Below the pieces are notes generated by a model. That model was not told the DNA's origin. It was given only the letters and a program-made list of their open reading frames with translations, and ran no database searches. The position numbers and the translations under genes are program-made. 64,000 bases of DNA from an uncultured Pseudomonadales bacterium. GTDB taxonomy: Bacteria > Pseudomonadota > Gammaproteobacteria > Pseudomonadales > Pseudohongiellaceae. Shown here piece by piece: positions 9,063 to 19,981 of this stretch (the first letter of the stretch is position 1; the number at the start of each line of letters is the position of its first letter). The stretch covers positions 310,001-374,000 of the forward strand of contig CALTDI010000010.1 of the NCBI GenBank assembly GCA_943842505.1, read 5' to 3'.

Positions 9063-10810
9063 TCTGCAACTTGCAGTCTTTCCATCGCCTCGAGAATGAG
9101 CGGGCTCTCGGGGTCGGTTTCCAGAGCGTCTTGCCAGACGCGCATGGCCTCATCGAAGCGTTCGAGTGCCCACAACACTTCGCCCAGGTGGGAGGCAACC
9201 TCGTCATCGGGGAAGGCAGCGAAGGCGCGGCGCATCTGCACCAGGGCTCCCTCGAAACGGCCAACCTTATACAGTGCCCAACCTAGACTATCGATGATGG
9301 CCGGGTCATCGGGAGAGATCGCGATGGCACGCTCGATCAACTCTAATGCTTCGTCGTAGCGCGTAGTCTGATCGGCGAGCATATAACCCAGATGATTCAA
9401 TGCGCGAGAATCCTCCGGCAACATGCTAATGATCTGCTGCAGGTCACGCTCTGAACCTTCTCGGTCACTGATTGAGTCGTAGTAGATAACGCGCGAGAAG
9501 AGCAGGTCTGTCTCGTTGGGGTATTTATTCAAGGCGGTATTTAACAGCTGCTCAGCCGCATCGGGGTGGCCTTCCTGAATGAGCAGGCCAGACTCGATGG
9601 TAGTGAACAGCACGTCGAGTCGAGGTTGTCCGCGAGAGAGGCGACTAAGCCAGGTGTGGGCTTCGTCGAGGCGGCCAAGCTGAATCGAGAGTCGAGTCGC
9701 CTGTTGCTGTGCGGCGAGAAAATTATTGGTGCCTATGCGTACCTGTCGAAAGTGCTCTATCGATTTTTCTAGCTCACCCCGTTCCTGATAGATGACGCCT
9801 AGATTGTATTGGCTCTCATCGGCACGCTGGTCGACGCCGATTAACTTCGTGTAGGCGGCGATAGCACGATCGAAGTTTTCCAGCTGTGTATCGATCAGTG
9901 CGATCGAATACAGGGTTTCCCAGTCTTGCGGATCCTGCTCTACGAGGATTTGGAACTGCTGTTGAGCCAGCTCAAAGTCTTCATTCCCGATGAGCAGTCG
10001 CGCATAGGTCAGGCGCAGGTTCTTGTTGCTGTCGAATCTTGCTACGCCGTTGCGCATGACGCGAAGCGCGCGTGTGGTTTGGTCCAGGTTCTGCAGTATC
10101 TGCGCTTCTATTACCACTATATTGGCGGTGAGAGCTGTCGCGTCTTTTAATAACTCGATTTCCTCCAAGGCTTCTTCGAAGTCGCCATTCTGTGCCAGTA
10201 ATTGCACCAGCGTTGCCTGAATGGTTATCTGCTCGCTGTATTCATTCCGCAATTGGCGCAGGTTCTCAATCAATACCGCTCTGTCTTGTGGGTTCAGTTC
10301 GCCCGTGCGCGCTGCTAATGCGGCGAAGTCTATGCTGCCGCCCAATTCAAGCACCCTCGCCATATGGGACATTGCCTGTGCGAAGGCGCCGCTCTCGAGA
10401 AACTGGATGCTCAATAATAACTGGGGTTGCGGGTTCTCTGGTTCTATCTCCGCCCAGAGCATGCCCAGTTGCAAGAGGGCGTTGGTATCACGGTTGACCG
10501 AGGCAAACTGTATGGCGCGCTGAATGACGGTGAGGTCTCGGGTGGACATGGCGAGATCGAAATAGCTCTCTCCGGCCTCGGAGACACGACCGCGCTGGGC
10601 GCTCAACTCGCTAATTATGGCCTCATAGAGCTGGTCCTCGGTGAAATTGCCGTATTCTATTTCGGCGATTGCTGGCGCAGAGCCCGCTGCAGGGAGCGTA
10701 GAATCAGCGCTCGCGGTGCCCTCAGCGACATCGGCCGGTGTTGTTGAAGCGGCGCAGCCTGCAAGGCTGGTGCAGGCGAGAGCGAAGACGAAGCTTTTGA
10801 TTTGATTCAT
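9059..10810 (-). CDS. TPR-repeat lipoprotein of the lolB operon
   Basis: This protein has 583 residues and a lipoprotein signal peptide with the lipobox LAGC (Cys19). The rest is a long helical solenoid; tetratricopeptide signatures such as ALNHLGYMLAD and IIDSLGWALYKVGRFEGAL are clear in the C-terminal third, with looser repeats before. Such proteins commonly precede lolB in gammaproteobacteria and are annotated as TPR proteins without a proven role. The ATGA overlap with lolB suggests a link to lipoprotein or envelope biogenesis, which is inference. It is divergent from hemA across 226 bp that must hold both promoters. Confidence 0.88.
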   Translation of the reverse strand: MNQIKSFVFALACTSLAGCAASTTPADVAEGTASADSTLPAAGSAPAIAEIEYGNFTEDQLYEAIISELSAQRGRVSEAGESYFDLAMSTRDLTVIQRAIQFASVNRDTNALLQLGMLWAEIEPENPQPQLLLSIQFLESGAFAQAMSHMARVLELGGSIDFAALAARTGELNPQDRAVLIENLRQLRNEYSEQITIQATLVQLLAQNGDFEEALEEIELLKDATALTANIVVIEAQILQNLDQTTRALRVMRNGVARFDSNKNLRLTYARLLIGNEDFELAQQQFQILVEQDPQDWETLYSIALIDTQLENFDRAIAAYTKLIGVDQRADESQYNLGVIYQERGELEKSIEHFRQVRIGTNNFLAAQQQATRLSIQLGRLDEAHTWLSRLSRGQPRLDVLFTTIESGLLIQEGHPDAAEQLLNTALNKYPNETDLLFSRVIYYDSISDREGSERDLQQIISMLPEDSRALNHLGYMLADQTTRYDEALELIERAIAISPDDPAIIDSLGWALYKVGRFEGALVQMRRAFAAFPDDEVASHLGEVLWALERFDEAMRVWQDALETDPESPLILEAMERLQVAE

Positions 10811-11036
10811 ATTTTACGGTTTCTGCCCCATCGGCGGAGCTACTCAATAGTATAGATCCGCATTGTAGCAGCTACTTTGACCCGCTTCAGAGCAGAATTA
10901 GCTCTAGTTTTTGTCCAGATCATCAGAACAGACTCTAATGGGAACTGGGGAGGATATTTAGTAACATAGCGACCCCTTTAAAATGGCGCGCGGCAGGTTT
11001 CGCGATTTCACCAAGATCCGCTCTAACGGTTAGTTC

Positions 11037-12386
11037 ATGGCATTGGTACTAGTAGGTATAAACCACAATACGGCGAATATCGAGACGCGGGAGAAGGTGG
11101 CATTCCCACCGGAGATCGTGGAGTCCGCCCTCGCCGATATTCATGGCCTGCCTGTGATCGAAGAAGTCGTGCTCGTGTCTACCTGTAATCGGACAGAAAT
11201 TTACCTGGATTTCAGGGAAGACGACGAGGCGGGTGACAGTAGTGAAGCGCCAGGCGAGCTCGCTGCGAATCGCCAGCTACTGGACAGACAGGCGGAGGTT
11301 GTCGCCTGGCTGTCCAAGTTTCATGATCTCGAGATAGGCGAGCTGGAGCAGTGCAGCTACTCCTTCGCCGACGAGGACGTTATTCGACATCTGATGAAGG
11401 TGTCCTGCGGTCTGGATTCCATGGTGTTGGGTGAGCCGCAGATATTGGGGCAGATCAAATCTGCCTATGCCGTGTCGAAGGATAGGGATGTTGTCGGGCC
11501 TGCTTTAGGTCGCGCCTTCGAAGAGGCGTTCTCCATCGCCAAGCAGGTGCGAACGGATACCGCCATCGGTGAGAATCCGGTATCGGTAGCCTATGCTGCG
11601 GTGACGCTGGCGGAACGTATCTTCTCAGACTTGCCCAGCCTGAGTGTGCTGCTTATCGGTGCCGGTCGAACCATCGAACTGGTGGTTAGGCATCTCGTCG
11701 ATAAGGGTGTAAACAAGATCGTGGTGGCGAATAGAACCCTGGATAATGCCCTGGAGATAGCGAATCGTTTCGACGCCCACGGTGTACTGCTGTCGGAAAT
11801 ACCGGAGCAGTTAGTCAAGGCTGACATCGTCGTTTCATCGACTAACAGCCAATTACCCTTGTTAGGAAAGGGTGCAGTAGAGCGCGCCTTGAAACTGCGT
11901 AAACACAAACCGATGCTGTTAGTAGACCTGGCGGTGCCACGGGATATCGAAGCGGAAGTCGCAGAGATCGCCGATGCCTATCTGTATAGTATCGATGATA
12001 TTAGCGAAGTGATCGAAGACGGCGTCAAGAGTAGGGCCGATGCTGCGGCGCAGGCCGAATCGATAATCGAGCGCGGTGTAGAAGAATATCTCAAGCAGCT
12101 ACGCTCCCTGAATGCGGTGAGTACACTGCGCGCTTTTCGTGACAAGGCGGATGCAATTCGAGAACAAGAATTGGAGCGCGCATTAAAGGCGCTGGAGAAA
12201 GGCGAGTCGGCCCAGAGCGTTGTCAGCAGCCTGGCGAGATCGATCACACAGAAATTAGTGCATTCGCCCAGCGTGCAGATGAAGAAGGCGAGTGCCGAGG
12301 GTCGCGATGAGCTGTTAGAGTTAACGGCAGAACTCTATGAATTAAATTCAGACTCTAAGCCCAAGTCCGGCAAAGACTCGAAATAG
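11037..12386 (+). CDS. hemA: Glutamyl-tRNA reductase
   Basis: HemA reduces Glu-tRNA to glutamate-1-semialdehyde with NADPH, the first committed step of C5 heme synthesis. STCNRTEIYL contains the catalytic Cys (near residue 50), GLDSMVLGEPQILGQ is the substrate-pocket signature, and LLIGAGRTIELVVRHL is the NADPH-binding region. The C-terminal helical dimerisation domain is complete. Compared with E. coli HemA, about 20 acidic residues (EDDEAGDSSEAPGE region, residues 62-85) are inserted after the catalytic strand. The ribosome-binding site is weak. prfA and prmC follow on the same strand, the typical hemA-prfA-prmC arrangement. Confidence 0.96.
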   Translation: MALVLVGINHNTANIETREKVAFPPEIVESALADIHGLPVIEEVVLVSTCNRTEIYLDFREDDEAGDSSEAPGELAANRQLLDRQAEVVAWLSKFHDLEIGELEQCSYSFADEDVIRHLMKVSCGLDSMVLGEPQILGQIKSAYAVSKDRDVVGPALGRAFEEAFSIAKQVRTDTAIGENPVSVAYAAVTLAERIFSDLPSLSVLLIGAGRTIELVVRHLVDKGVNKIVVANRTLDNALEIANRFDAHGVLLSEIPEQLVKADIVVSSTNSQLPLLGKGAVERALKLRKHKPMLLVDLAVPRDIEAEVAEIADAYLYSIDDISEVIEDGVKSRADAAAQAESIIERGVEEYLKQLRSLNAVSTLRAFRDKADAIREQELERALKALEKGESAQSVVSSLARSITQKLVHSPSVQMKKASAEGRDELLELTAELYELNSDSKPKSGKDSK

Positions 12387-12410
12387 AAAGCGGGAAGCAT
12401 GAAGTAACCC

Positions 12411-13499
12411 ATGAAAGACTCAATACGCAACAAGTTAGATAATTTGAAAGACCGTTTCGATGAATTGGAGGCATTGCTTAGTGATGCCGAGATAATCTCC
12501 GACCAGAATCGCTTCCGTGATTTATCTAAAGAATACGCAGAAATCGAGGAGCTGGTAAAAAGCTACGATCACTTCGTACAGGTGACCGAAGAACTCGATC
12601 AGGCGAAGGAGATGCAGAAAGACGCCGATCCGGATATACGCGAGATGGCGGACGAAGAATTCAAGAGTAGTAGCGAAGAGCTGGAAAAGTTAGAGCTGAC
12701 ACTGCAGACCCTGCTATTGCCCAAGGACAGCAAAGACAGGCTCAACGTCTTCATTGAAATCCGTGCGGGCACCGGCGGCGATGAGGCGGCTATATTCTCT
12801 GGAGACCTGCTGCGCATGTATTCCCGCTATGCAGAGCTGCAAGGTTGGAAACTCGAGGTTATTAACGAGCGTCAGGGTGAACACGGTGGTTATAAGGAAG
12901 TAGTTGTCCGTATCGAAGGCAAGAACGTCTATGAGAAGCTCAAGTTTGAATCCGGGGCGCATCGTGTTCAGCGTGTTCCCGAGACTGAAACTCAGGGCCG
13001 TATCCATACCTCGGCCTGCACCGTTGCCATCATGCCCGAGATGGACGAGTTAGATGATATAGAGATTAATAAAGGTGACCTGCGGGTGGATACCTTTCGC
13101 GCAAGTGGTGCCGGTGGTCAGCACGTAAACAAGACCGACTCCGCCATTCGATTGACCCATATTCCTTCGGGTATCGTTGTTGAGTGTCAGGACGAACGCT
13201 CGCAGCACAAGAACAAGGCGCGGGCGATGTCATTGTTGCAGGCCAAACTAATGGACGAGGCGCAGCAGGCGCAGCAACAGGAAGAGTCTGACAACAGGCG
13301 TAAGTTGGTAGGAAGCGGCGATCGCTCCGAGAAGATCCGCACCTATAATTATCCCCAGGGCCGCGTTACCGATCATCGTATCAAGCTCACTCTGTATAAT
13401 CTGGCTGAAATCATGTCCGGTGAACTGGGCTCGGTGATCCAGCCGCTGATCAATGAGTATCAGGCAGACTTGCTTGCGGGTTTGGCTGAAGACGAATAG
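12411..13499 (+). CDS. prfA: Peptide chain release factor 1
   Basis: RF1 recognises UAA and UAG codons and triggers peptide release. The GGQ motif is in [18 protein letters not shown] near residue 235, and the codon-recognition PxT-type tripeptide lies in the VPETETQGR segment near residue 185, with PET in the position of the RF1 PAT/PET motif. Its 362 residues match E. coli. It begins 24 bp after hemA and ends 14 bp before prmC, whose product methylates the GGQ glutamine, so the modifier and its substrate are encoded together. Confidence 0.97.
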   Translation: MKDSIRNKLDNLKDRFDELEALLSDAEIISDQNRFRDLSKEYAEIEELVKSYDHFVQVTEELDQAKEMQKDADPDIREMADEEFKSSSEELEKLELTLQTLLLPKDSKDRLNVFIEIRAGTGGDEAAIFSGDLLRMYSRYAELQGWKLEVINERQGEHGGYKEVVVRIEGKNVYEKLKFESGAHRVQRVPETETQGRIHTSACTVAIMPEMDELDDIEINKGDLRVDTFRASGAGGQHVNKTDSAIRLTHIPSGIVVECQDERSQHKNKARAMSLLQAKLMDEAQQAQQQEESDNRRKLVGSGDRSEKIRTYNYPQGRVTDHRIKLTLYNLAEIMSGELGSVIQPLINEYQADLLAGLAEDE

Positions 13500-13513
13500 G
13501 CGCATACCTTTCC

Positions 13514-14359
13514 ATGGCAACGATCAAGCAAGTGCTAGAGAAGGCCAGCTCCCTAAAAACGATTAGTGATACTTGGCATCTCGATGCCGAGCTGCTTCTC
13601 GCCAGTGCTATCGGAAAATCCAGAGAATATCTTTTTACCTGGCCCGAGAGAGAACTCGCCGATACACAGCTGCAGGCGTTTCAGGAATTCTGTGAGCGGC
13701 GCAGTGCGGGTGAGCCCATCGCCTATATACTAGGCAGGCAATCATTCTGGGATTTCGAGCTCAAAGTAAACCCATCGGTACTGATCCCGAGGCCAGAGAC
13801 AGAGTTGTTGGTAGAGACCGCATTGGAGCAGCTCGAGGATGCTTACCCCGGCACCGCCAATATTCTTGATCTGGGTACAGGCAGTGGTGCGATTGCCCTG
13901 GCCTTAGCGGCGAATAACGACGCCTGGCAAGTCACCGCTGTCGATAGCAGCGCGCAGGCCCTGGCCGTTGCCAGGGACAATGCCGAGTCGCTGCAGATTA
14001 CTAATATTGAGTTTGTGCAGACATCGTGGTGTGATGGTCTAGCAGCAAATTACTTCGATCTGGTGGCGGCGAACCCGCCCTATGTGCAGGCAGGCGATAG
14101 ACATCTATTAGAAGGGAGTCTGCCCTTCGAGCCGATTTCGGCACTGGTTGCGGGCGACGGCGGCCTGGCAGATATTCGGACTATCGCAGAACAGGCCCAG
14201 CATTGTATGCAGCAGGGTGCATGGCTGTTGATCGAACACGGTTTTGAGCAGAAGCATGCGGTAGCGAAAATCTTGGCCGATGCCGGCTATAAGAATATCG
14301 AATGTGTTCAAGACCTGGCAAAGCTGGATAGACTGACCAAGGCGCAGTTCGTAGGCTGA
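13514..14359 (+). CDS. prmC: Release factor glutamine methyltransferase
   Basis: PrmC uses S-adenosylmethionine to methylate the glutamine of the GGQ motif of RF1 and RF2. The N-terminal helical domain contains RRSAGEPIAYILGRQSFW, and the Rossmann domain has LDLGTGSGAIALALA for SAM binding and AANPPYVQ, the NPPY motif that holds the target glutamine. The length of 281 residues is normal. It follows prfA by 14 bp, which supports co-transcription with its substrate. Confidence 0.96.
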   Translation: MATIKQVLEKASSLKTISDTWHLDAELLLASAIGKSREYLFTWPERELADTQLQAFQEFCERRSAGEPIAYILGRQSFWDFELKVNPSVLIPRPETELLVETALEQLEDAYPGTANILDLGTGSGAIALALAANNDAWQVTAVDSSAQALAVARDNAESLQITNIEFVQTSWCDGLAANYFDLVAANPPYVQAGDRHLLEGSLPFEPISALVAGDGGLADIRTIAEQAQHCMQQGAWLLIEHGFEQKHAVAKILADAGYKNIECVQDLAKLDRLTKAQFVG

Positions 14360-14431
14360 GTTATTTTGTGAATTCCCTATAAAGAGAAGCAGGTAGTTAC
14401 AGCAGTACTCAAATAGTTAGCGAGATAGAGA

Positions 14432-15190
14432 GTGAAGCAGCGAGTAATGAAGGACGAACAACTACTCAGATATAGCCGTCAGATTATGTTGCCGGAGATG
14501 GATATAGCCGGCCAACAGAAACTCGTCGATGCGACCGTGCTGATTGTCGGGATGGGTGGATTGGGCTGCCCCGCCGCCATGTATCTGGCGAGCGCGGGAG
14601 TCGGACATCTGATAATCGCGGACGACGATGTAGTGGATTTGAGCAACCTGCAGAGGCAGGTCGCTCATAGTCAGGCTAAGATAGGTGAGCCCAAGGTGTT
14701 GTCTGCACAACAAACCTTATTGGGTTTAAACCCGGACCTAAAGATCACCCCATTGCAGAAGCGCCTGCTGGGCGAAGAGCTGAGTGAGGCCGTGAGTCAG
14801 GCAGACCTGGTGGTCGATGCCTGCGACAATTTCAGTACGCGATTCGCGATTAATGCGAGTTGTATCGAACACGGCAAGCCCCTGGTCTCAGGTGCGGCTA
14901 TCCGCATGGAGGGGCAGGTTGCGGTGTTTGACTCGCGTAATCCCCAGAGTCCCTGTTACCAGTGCCTGTATAGTGAGGGTGATGATGACGATACAAGCTG
15001 TTCACAGAACGGAGTAATGGCACCGGTGGTCGGTATAATAGGTGCGGTACAGGCCATGGAAGCGATTAAACTGCTCTGCGGCATAGGCGAATCGCTTACT
15101 GGCAGGCTGTTATTGCTGGACGCGGTCACCATGCAGTGGCGCGAGATGCGACTCCCGCGCGATAGTAGCTGCGGGGCTTGTGGCGATTAG
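14432..15190 (+). CDS. moeB: MoeB/ThiF-type adenylyltransferase (HesA/MoeB family)
   Basis: The enzyme adenylates the C-terminus of a ubiquitin-like sulfur carrier such as MoaD or ThiS. GMGGLGCPAAMYLASAGVG is the nucleotide-binding loop, followed by DDDVVDLSNLQRQ, and two CxxC pairs (CYQC near residue 175 and CGAC at the C-terminus) bind structural zinc. At 252 residues it matches MoeB. The GTG at 14432 is used here; an ATG six codons later also fits. The region near residue 180 lacks an obvious ThiF-specific sulfur-relay cysteine, so the MoeB name is preferred but not certain. The hemA-prfA-prmC-moeB order is common. Confidence 0.85.
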   Translation: MKQRVMKDEQLLRYSRQIMLPEMDIAGQQKLVDATVLIVGMGGLGCPAAMYLASAGVGHLIIADDDVVDLSNLQRQVAHSQAKIGEPKVLSAQQTLLGLNPDLKITPLQKRLLGEELSEAVSQADLVVDACDNFSTRFAINASCIEHGKPLVSGAAIRMEGQVAVFDSRNPQSPCYQCLYSEGDDDDTSCSQNGVMAPVVGIIGAVQAMEAIKLLCGIGESLTGRLLLLDAVTMQWREMRLPRDSSCGACGD

Positions 15191-15364
15191 ATGCCTGTAT
15201 TTAGGTACGGTGTAGCCTATGTCAGCCTACTTTTACCGTTAAAATAGCCAGTACAAAGTTTGAAGTGTCCAGCGCATAGGGCTATGATGCTCGCGCTCCA
15301 CTCGATACCCTCTTTTATTCGTTGAACGCCTTTAACTATTTTTTAACCATAAATTGCCCTCTAT

Positions 15365-16696
15365 ATGGATTCACAGCCAGAACAATTGGAACAGCCGGTA
15401 GAACCAGAAAAGCCGGAAAAGCCAGAAAAGCCAGAGCAGCCAAAACTCCCTTTTAGCACCTTCGATCTGCAGAAGCCGCTTGCTGATGCGATCAAGAAAA
15501 TGGGCTTTGAATACTGTACGCCGATTCAGGCGCAATCCCTGGTGCATACCCTTGCCGGCCATGACGTTACTGGCAAGGCGCAGACGGGCACCGGTAAAAC
15601 GGCGGCGTTTCTTATTACTATTATTAACGACCTTCTTTCGAACCCTATAGAAGAAGAGCGCTATATCGCCGAGCCAAGGGCGCTAGTGGTTGCCCCGACA
15701 CGTGAGCTCGCGATTCAGATCGCCAGCGATGCACAGCTACTCACACATGATTGCGGCATGAGTGTCGTAACCCTGGTCGGTGGTGAAGACTACCAGAAGC
15801 AAAATCGCGCGTTGGATGCGAAGCCTGTCGACATCGTGGTGGCGACACCGGGCAGGCTTTTGGACTTCGTGCAGAACGGCAATCTACATTTGGGCGGAGT
15901 CGAAGTCCTGGTATTAGACGAGGCTGACCGGATGCTCGACATGGGTTTTATCCCGCAGGTTCGTGCAGTAGTCTCGCGAACGCCAAAGAAAGAATGTCGC
16001 CAGACCCTGTTGTTCAGTGCAACGTTTACGCCGGCAATTATAGAGCTCGCGCAGCGTTGGGCGGTTGACCCGATCATGGTCGAAATAGAACCTTTGCAGG
16101 TGGCGGCGGATGCGGTCGATCAGGTCGTCTATCTGGTCACCACGGCGGACAAATACAACCTGCTCTTCAACCTGATCTCCGAGCCTCAAGCCGAGAAGAT
16201 TATTGTTTTTAGTAATCGTCGCGATCAGGTTAGAAAGCTGGCAGACAATCTCTATAGAAACGGAATCGAGTGCGGCATGCTATCCGGTGAGATTGCACAG
16301 AACCAAAGAGTGCGCACACTGGATGCATTTAAGAGCGGCAAACTGAAAGTGTTGGTTGCAACCGATGTGGCCGGGCGTGGTTTGCATATCGACGACGTCA
16401 CCCACGTGATCAACTACACGCTTCCCGAAGAAGCGGAAGATTATGTACATCGTATTGGCAGAACCGGCAGGGCGGGAGCGATAGGGACATCTATCAGTTT
16501 CGCCTGCGAAGAAGATTCGTTTATATTGCCCGATATCGAAGCCAAGCTGGGTGCGAAACTGGACTGTATTCACCCGCAAGAATCGCAGTTGGTCAGTGCG
16601 CCAGCCTTCGAGAGAGCATCCAAATTTAAGGCTAAGCCAGCTAGCAGGCCAGCGCCCAAGTCAGGCGCAGGACGACGTCCAAGTCGTCCACGCTAG
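15365..16696 (+). CDS. rhlB: DEAD-box ATP-dependent RNA helicase, RhlB type
   Basis: This helicase unwinds RNA and in gammaproteobacteria works with the RNase E degradosome. Motifs in order: Q motif CTPIQ, motif I AQTGTGKT, Ia PTRELA, II DEADRM, III SAT, and VI HRIGRTGRAG. The closest family style is RhlB, as shown by TPIQAQSLVHTLAGHDVTGKAQTG. The N-terminus has a low-complexity segment of repeated E-K-P units (PEKPEKPEKPEQPK) and the C-terminus is basic and proline-rich, likely RNA-binding. The stop codon overlaps the end of the convergent gene at 16693 by four bases. Confidence 0.9.
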   Translation: MDSQPEQLEQPVEPEKPEKPEKPEQPKLPFSTFDLQKPLADAIKKMGFEYCTPIQAQSLVHTLAGHDVTGKAQTGTGKTAAFLITIINDLLSNPIEEERYIAEPRALVVAPTRELAIQIASDAQLLTHDCGMSVVTLVGGEDYQKQNRALDAKPVDIVVATPGRLLDFVQNGNLHLGGVEVLVLDEADRMLDMGFIPQVRAVVSRTPKKECRQTLLFSATFTPAIIELAQRWAVDPIMVEIEPLQVAADAVDQVVYLVTTADKYNLLFNLISEPQAEKIIVFSNRRDQVRKLADNLYRNGIECGMLSGEIAQNQRVRTLDAFKSGKLKVLVATDVAGRGLHIDDVTHVINYTLPEEAEDYVHRIGRTGRAGAIGTSISFACEEDSFILPDIEAKLGAKLDCIHPQESQLVSAPAFERASKFKAKPASRPAPKSGAGRRPSRPR

Positions 16697-17019
16697 ACGG
16701 TTATTCCGCTCGCGCCGGCCTGCTTAAGTATTTCTGCATATTCCGTCGACAAGCGATGACGCGACACCAGATCGAGAAAGGTGCTGCCGTCTTCGAGGCT
16801 CACATTGATGTCGTGATCGGCCTCCTGATAGAGCACTATAAAGCGTGCAAACAGCTCGGCGGTCATTCCGCGATAGGCACGTAGCAGAATATTATAGTCC
16901 TGCGGCATGCCTTCGGGAGGTAGTACATCGAGGCAAGCTTTCAATCGCTCGTCAGACCATTCTTCATCTCGGGTTGCCTGTTGAGTCCTTTGCGCTCCCG
17001 ACTTTTTGCCTTCCTTCAT
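16693..17019 (-). CDS. PA4642-like small conserved protein
   Basis: This 108-residue soluble protein has no catalytic motif that I can see. Its body ([16 protein letters not shown], then a [13 protein letters not shown] stretch) resembles the Pseudomonas PA4642 family, with a pattern similar to a degenerate ankyrin-like helix pair. That assignment is from memory of the family and not searched. Its ATG overlaps the gatB stop (ATGA), so it is translationally coupled to gatB, and its 3' end overlaps rhlB by four bases on the other strand. The N-terminal 20 residues are charged and probably disordered. Function unknown. Confidence 0.7.
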   Translation of the reverse strand: MKEGKKSGAQRTQQATRDEEWSDERLKACLDVLPPEGMPQDYNILLRAYRGMTAELFARFIVLYQEADHDINVSLEDGSTFLDLVSRHRLSTEYAEILKQAGASGITV

Positions 17020-18446
17020 TGCATCTTCTCGCGCAGCAGTTCATTCACTTGCGCCGGATTAGCCTTGCCCTTCGATAGCTGCATACACTGCCCTACAAGA
17101 AATCCGATGACCTGCTGCTTGCCGTCTTTGTATTGCTGAACCTGGTCGGGGTTGTTGCTGATAACCTCGTCCACAAACTTTTCGATCTCGCCGGAATCGG
17201 TGACCTGTTTCAGCCCCTTATTCTCGATGATAGTGTCGACATCCGACTCGTCCTCGAGCATGGTCTCGAACACCGTCTTGGCAATCTTGCCCGAGATCGT
17301 GTTGTCTTTAATGCGTGTGATCAGCATCGCCAGACGTTCGGCCTGAATCGGTGAGTCTGCCAGTTCCCAGTTGTTCTTGTTGAGCAAGCCCAGTAGATCC
17401 TGGCTTACCCAGTTTGCCGCCAGCTTTGCATCACCGCTCTGGCTCGCAACTATCTCATAGTATTCCGCCAGCTCTCTGCTGCTAACCAGGACGCCGGCAT
17501 CGTATTCGCTTAGGGCATATTCTTCGGCGAAACGACTTCTTCTGGCATCGGGAAGTTCAGGCAGCTGTGCTTTAACGGCGGCTATGTATTCGTCATCGAT
17601 AACCACGGGCAGCAGGTCCGGCTCGGGGAAGTAGCGATAGTCGTTCGCGACTTCCTTGCTGCGCATCGAGGTCGTCTCGTCTTTGTCGGCGTTATAGCGT
17701 CTGGTTTCCTGAATGATGCGGCCACCGTCCTCGAGAATTTCCTGCTGTCTTTGCACCTCTGAGATGATCGCCTTTTCCACGAAGCGAAACGAGTTGATAT
17801 TCTTTATTTCTGTCCTGGTACCTAGCTCGGTATCCCCCACGGGTCGTATAGAGACGTTGACGTCGCAGCGCATAGAGCCCTGGGCCATGATGGCATCGGA
17901 GATGTCGAGATAGCGAATAATGGTATGCAGCTTCTTTAGATAGGCGACGGCTTCTTCGGCGCTGGTTATTTCGGGCTCTGAAACGATCTCTAGCAGAGGC
18001 TCTCCGGCACGATTAAGATCGATTCCGGACATGCCGTGAAATTCTTCATGCAGAGACTTGCCGGCGTTCTCTTCGATATGCGCGCGGGTGACACCGATAA
18101 CTTTCTCGCTGCCATCACTCAGAGTGACTGTTAGAGCGCCCTTGCCTACAGTGGGAAAATCCAGCTGTGTGACCTGATAGCCCTTGGGCAAGTCCGGATA
18201 GAAGTAGTTCTTGCGATCGAATACCGATCGCTTGCCAATCTCGGCGCCTATCGCTACGCCGAAGCGCACTGCCATGCGCAGAGCCTCTTCGTTGAACACG
18301 GGCAGGGTGCCGGGTAGGGCGCAATCAAAGATGCTTGCCTGAGTGTTGGGGTCTGCACCAAATTCGGTGGAGCTTCCCGAAAATAACTTCGACTTCGTGG
18401 AGAGCGATACATGCACTTCAAGGCCAATAACTGTTTCCCATTCCAT
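17016..18446 (-). CDS. gatB: Aspartyl/glutamyl-tRNA amidotransferase subunit B
   Basis: GatB is the tRNA-binding and kinase subunit of GatCAB, which converts misacylated Asp-tRNA(Asn) or Glu-tRNA(Gln) to the amidated form. The 476 residues include [24 protein letters not shown] at the N-terminus, [16 protein letters not shown], the [13 protein letters not shown] segment, and a C-terminal YqeY-like helical domain that contacts the tRNA elbow. It starts two bases after gatA ends. gatC, gatA and gatB together with the small PA4642-like gene form one operon on the minus strand. Confidence 0.97.
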   Translation of the reverse strand: MEWETVIGLEVHVSLSTKSKLFSGSSTEFGADPNTQASIFDCALPGTLPVFNEEALRMAVRFGVAIGAEIGKRSVFDRKNYFYPDLPKGYQVTQLDFPTVGKGALTVTLSDGSEKVIGVTRAHIEENAGKSLHEEFHGMSGIDLNRAGEPLLEIVSEPEITSAEEAVAYLKKLHTIIRYLDISDAIMAQGSMRCDVNVSIRPVGDTELGTRTEIKNINSFRFVEKAIISEVQRQQEILEDGGRIIQETRRYNADKDETTSMRSKEVANDYRYFPEPDLLPVVIDDEYIAAVKAQLPELPDARRSRFAEEYALSEYDAGVLVSSRELAEYYEIVASQSGDAKLAANWVSQDLLGLLNKNNWELADSPIQAERLAMLITRIKDNTISGKIAKTVFETMLEDESDVDTIIENKGLKQVTDSGEIEKFVDEVISNNPDQVQQYKDGKQQVIGFLVGQCMQLSKGKANPAQVNELLREKMQ

Positions 18447-18448
18447 GA

Positions 18449-19918
18449 TTAAGCCTCCCCTTCACTAGAAGCAATCGGGCCGGGCTTCTGTTTGTGCCAA
18501 TCGGTATGCTGCTGGAACTGATGAGCAACATTCAGAATTTTCGCCTCGTCGAAGTAGGCACCGATAATTTGCATGCCCATGGGCATGCCATTGGCCATGC
18601 CTACCGGGATCGAGGCGGCTGGAAGTCCGGCGAGGTTGACGGCGATAGTGTAGATGTCTTCGAGGTACATCGAGACCGGATCACTCTTGGACCCTAGCTT
18701 GAAAGCCGTATGCGGCGATGTAGGCCCGATGATGACGTCGACTTCCGCGAAGGCTCTGTCGAAATCTTCCTTAATGAGGCGGCGAATCTTCTGTGCCTTG
18801 CGGTAGTAGGCGTCGTAATAACCGGCAGACAGTGCATAGGTGCCGATCATGATGCGGCGCTTCACTTCCTCGCCAAAGCCTTCGCTGCGTGTTCTCTTGT
18901 ACATGTCTTCGAGATCGACCGGGTCTTCGCAGCGATAACCATAGCGCACGCCATCGAAGCGGGAGAGGTTGGCCGATGCTTCGGCCGGAGCTACAACATA
19001 ATAGGCTGACACCGACAGGTGGCTGTTGGTGAGATCGACCTCTTTGATTATCGCGCCCAGTTTTTCGTACTCGGCCAGCGCGGCGCGAACTGCTTTCTCG
19101 ACCTCCATGCTCAGGCCTTCTGCAAAGTGCTGCTTGGGGACGCCGATGCGCAAACCCTTCAATGGCTGATTGAGTGAGGCGGTGAAATCCTCCGCTGGCC
19201 TGTCGATGCTGGTAGAGTCTTTTTCATCCAGGCCCGCCATGGCATTTAGCATAAGTGCGGCATCTTCGGCGCTCTTGGTGATCGGCCCTGCCTGATCGAG
19301 GCTGGAGGCGAAGGCGATCATGCCCCAGCGCGAGACGCGGCCATAACTGGGCTTGAACCCGGTAATGCCGCAGAACGCGGCAGGCTGGCGAATCGAGCCG
19401 CCGGTGTCGGTTCCGGTAGCCATGGCACAGAGATCGGCCGCGACCGCGGCGGCGGATCCGCCGGAGGAGCCACCTGGCACACATTCCGTATTCCATGGAT
19501 TCTTTACATCACCAAAGAAGCTGGTTTCATTGGATGAACCCATCGCGAACTCATCCATATTGGTTTTTCCCAATAAGACGGTGCCTGCGTCATTGAAGCG
19601 TTCCACAACGGTAGCATTATAGGGCGAAACAAAGTTGTGCAGCATGCGTGAGCCGCAGGTGGTCAGGATATCCTTGGTGCAGAAAATGTCTTTGTGCGCT
19701 ATAGGAATGCCGAGCAGCGGGCTAGTGTTGCCAGCGCTACGTGCCGCATCTGCGGCCGCTGCCTGCTCTAGAGCGGATTCCTCGCATACGGTTATAAAGG
19801 CATTGAGCTCACCATTTAATTTGGCGATGCGGTTCAGGTATGCCTGCGTTATTTCAACACTGGAGATGTCGCCCGCCTTTAGAGCGGCGGCGATTTCGGC
19901 GACGGTACTATTAATCAT
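18449..19918 (-). CDS. gatA: Aspartyl/glutamyl-tRNA amidotransferase subunit A
   Basis: GatA is the glutaminase/amidase subunit that delivers ammonia to GatB. It carries the amidase-signature triad Ser-cisSer-Lys: the lysine is in [11 protein letters not shown] near residue 78, the cis-Ser and nucleophilic Ser are in [10 protein letters not shown] and [12 protein letters not shown] (residues about 150-178). The 489 residues match the family length. It lies between gatC (63 bp upstream) and gatB (2 bp downstream). Confidence 0.97.
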   Translation of the reverse strand: MINSTVAEIAAALKAGDISSVEITQAYLNRIAKLNGELNAFITVCEESALEQAAAADAARSAGNTSPLLGIPIAHKDIFCTKDILTTCGSRMLHNFVSPYNATVVERFNDAGTVLLGKTNMDEFAMGSSNETSFFGDVKNPWNTECVPGGSSGGSAAAVAADLCAMATGTDTGGSIRQPAAFCGITGFKPSYGRVSRWGMIAFASSLDQAGPITKSAEDAALMLNAMAGLDEKDSTSIDRPAEDFTASLNQPLKGLRIGVPKQHFAEGLSMEVEKAVRAALAEYEKLGAIIKEVDLTNSHLSVSAYYVVAPAEASANLSRFDGVRYGYRCEDPVDLEDMYKRTRSEGFGEEVKRRIMIGTYALSAGYYDAYYRKAQKIRRLIKEDFDRAFAEVDVIIGPTSPHTAFKLGSKSDPVSMYLEDIYTIAVNLAGLPAASIPVGMANGMPMGMQIIGAYFDEAKILNVAHQFQQHTDWHKQKPGPIASSEGEA

Positions 19919-19981
19919 CTGTGCATTCCGTGTGGTGTGATTCGTTGGTGAGTTATTTGTTTCGCTCGATGGTCTGCGCGC

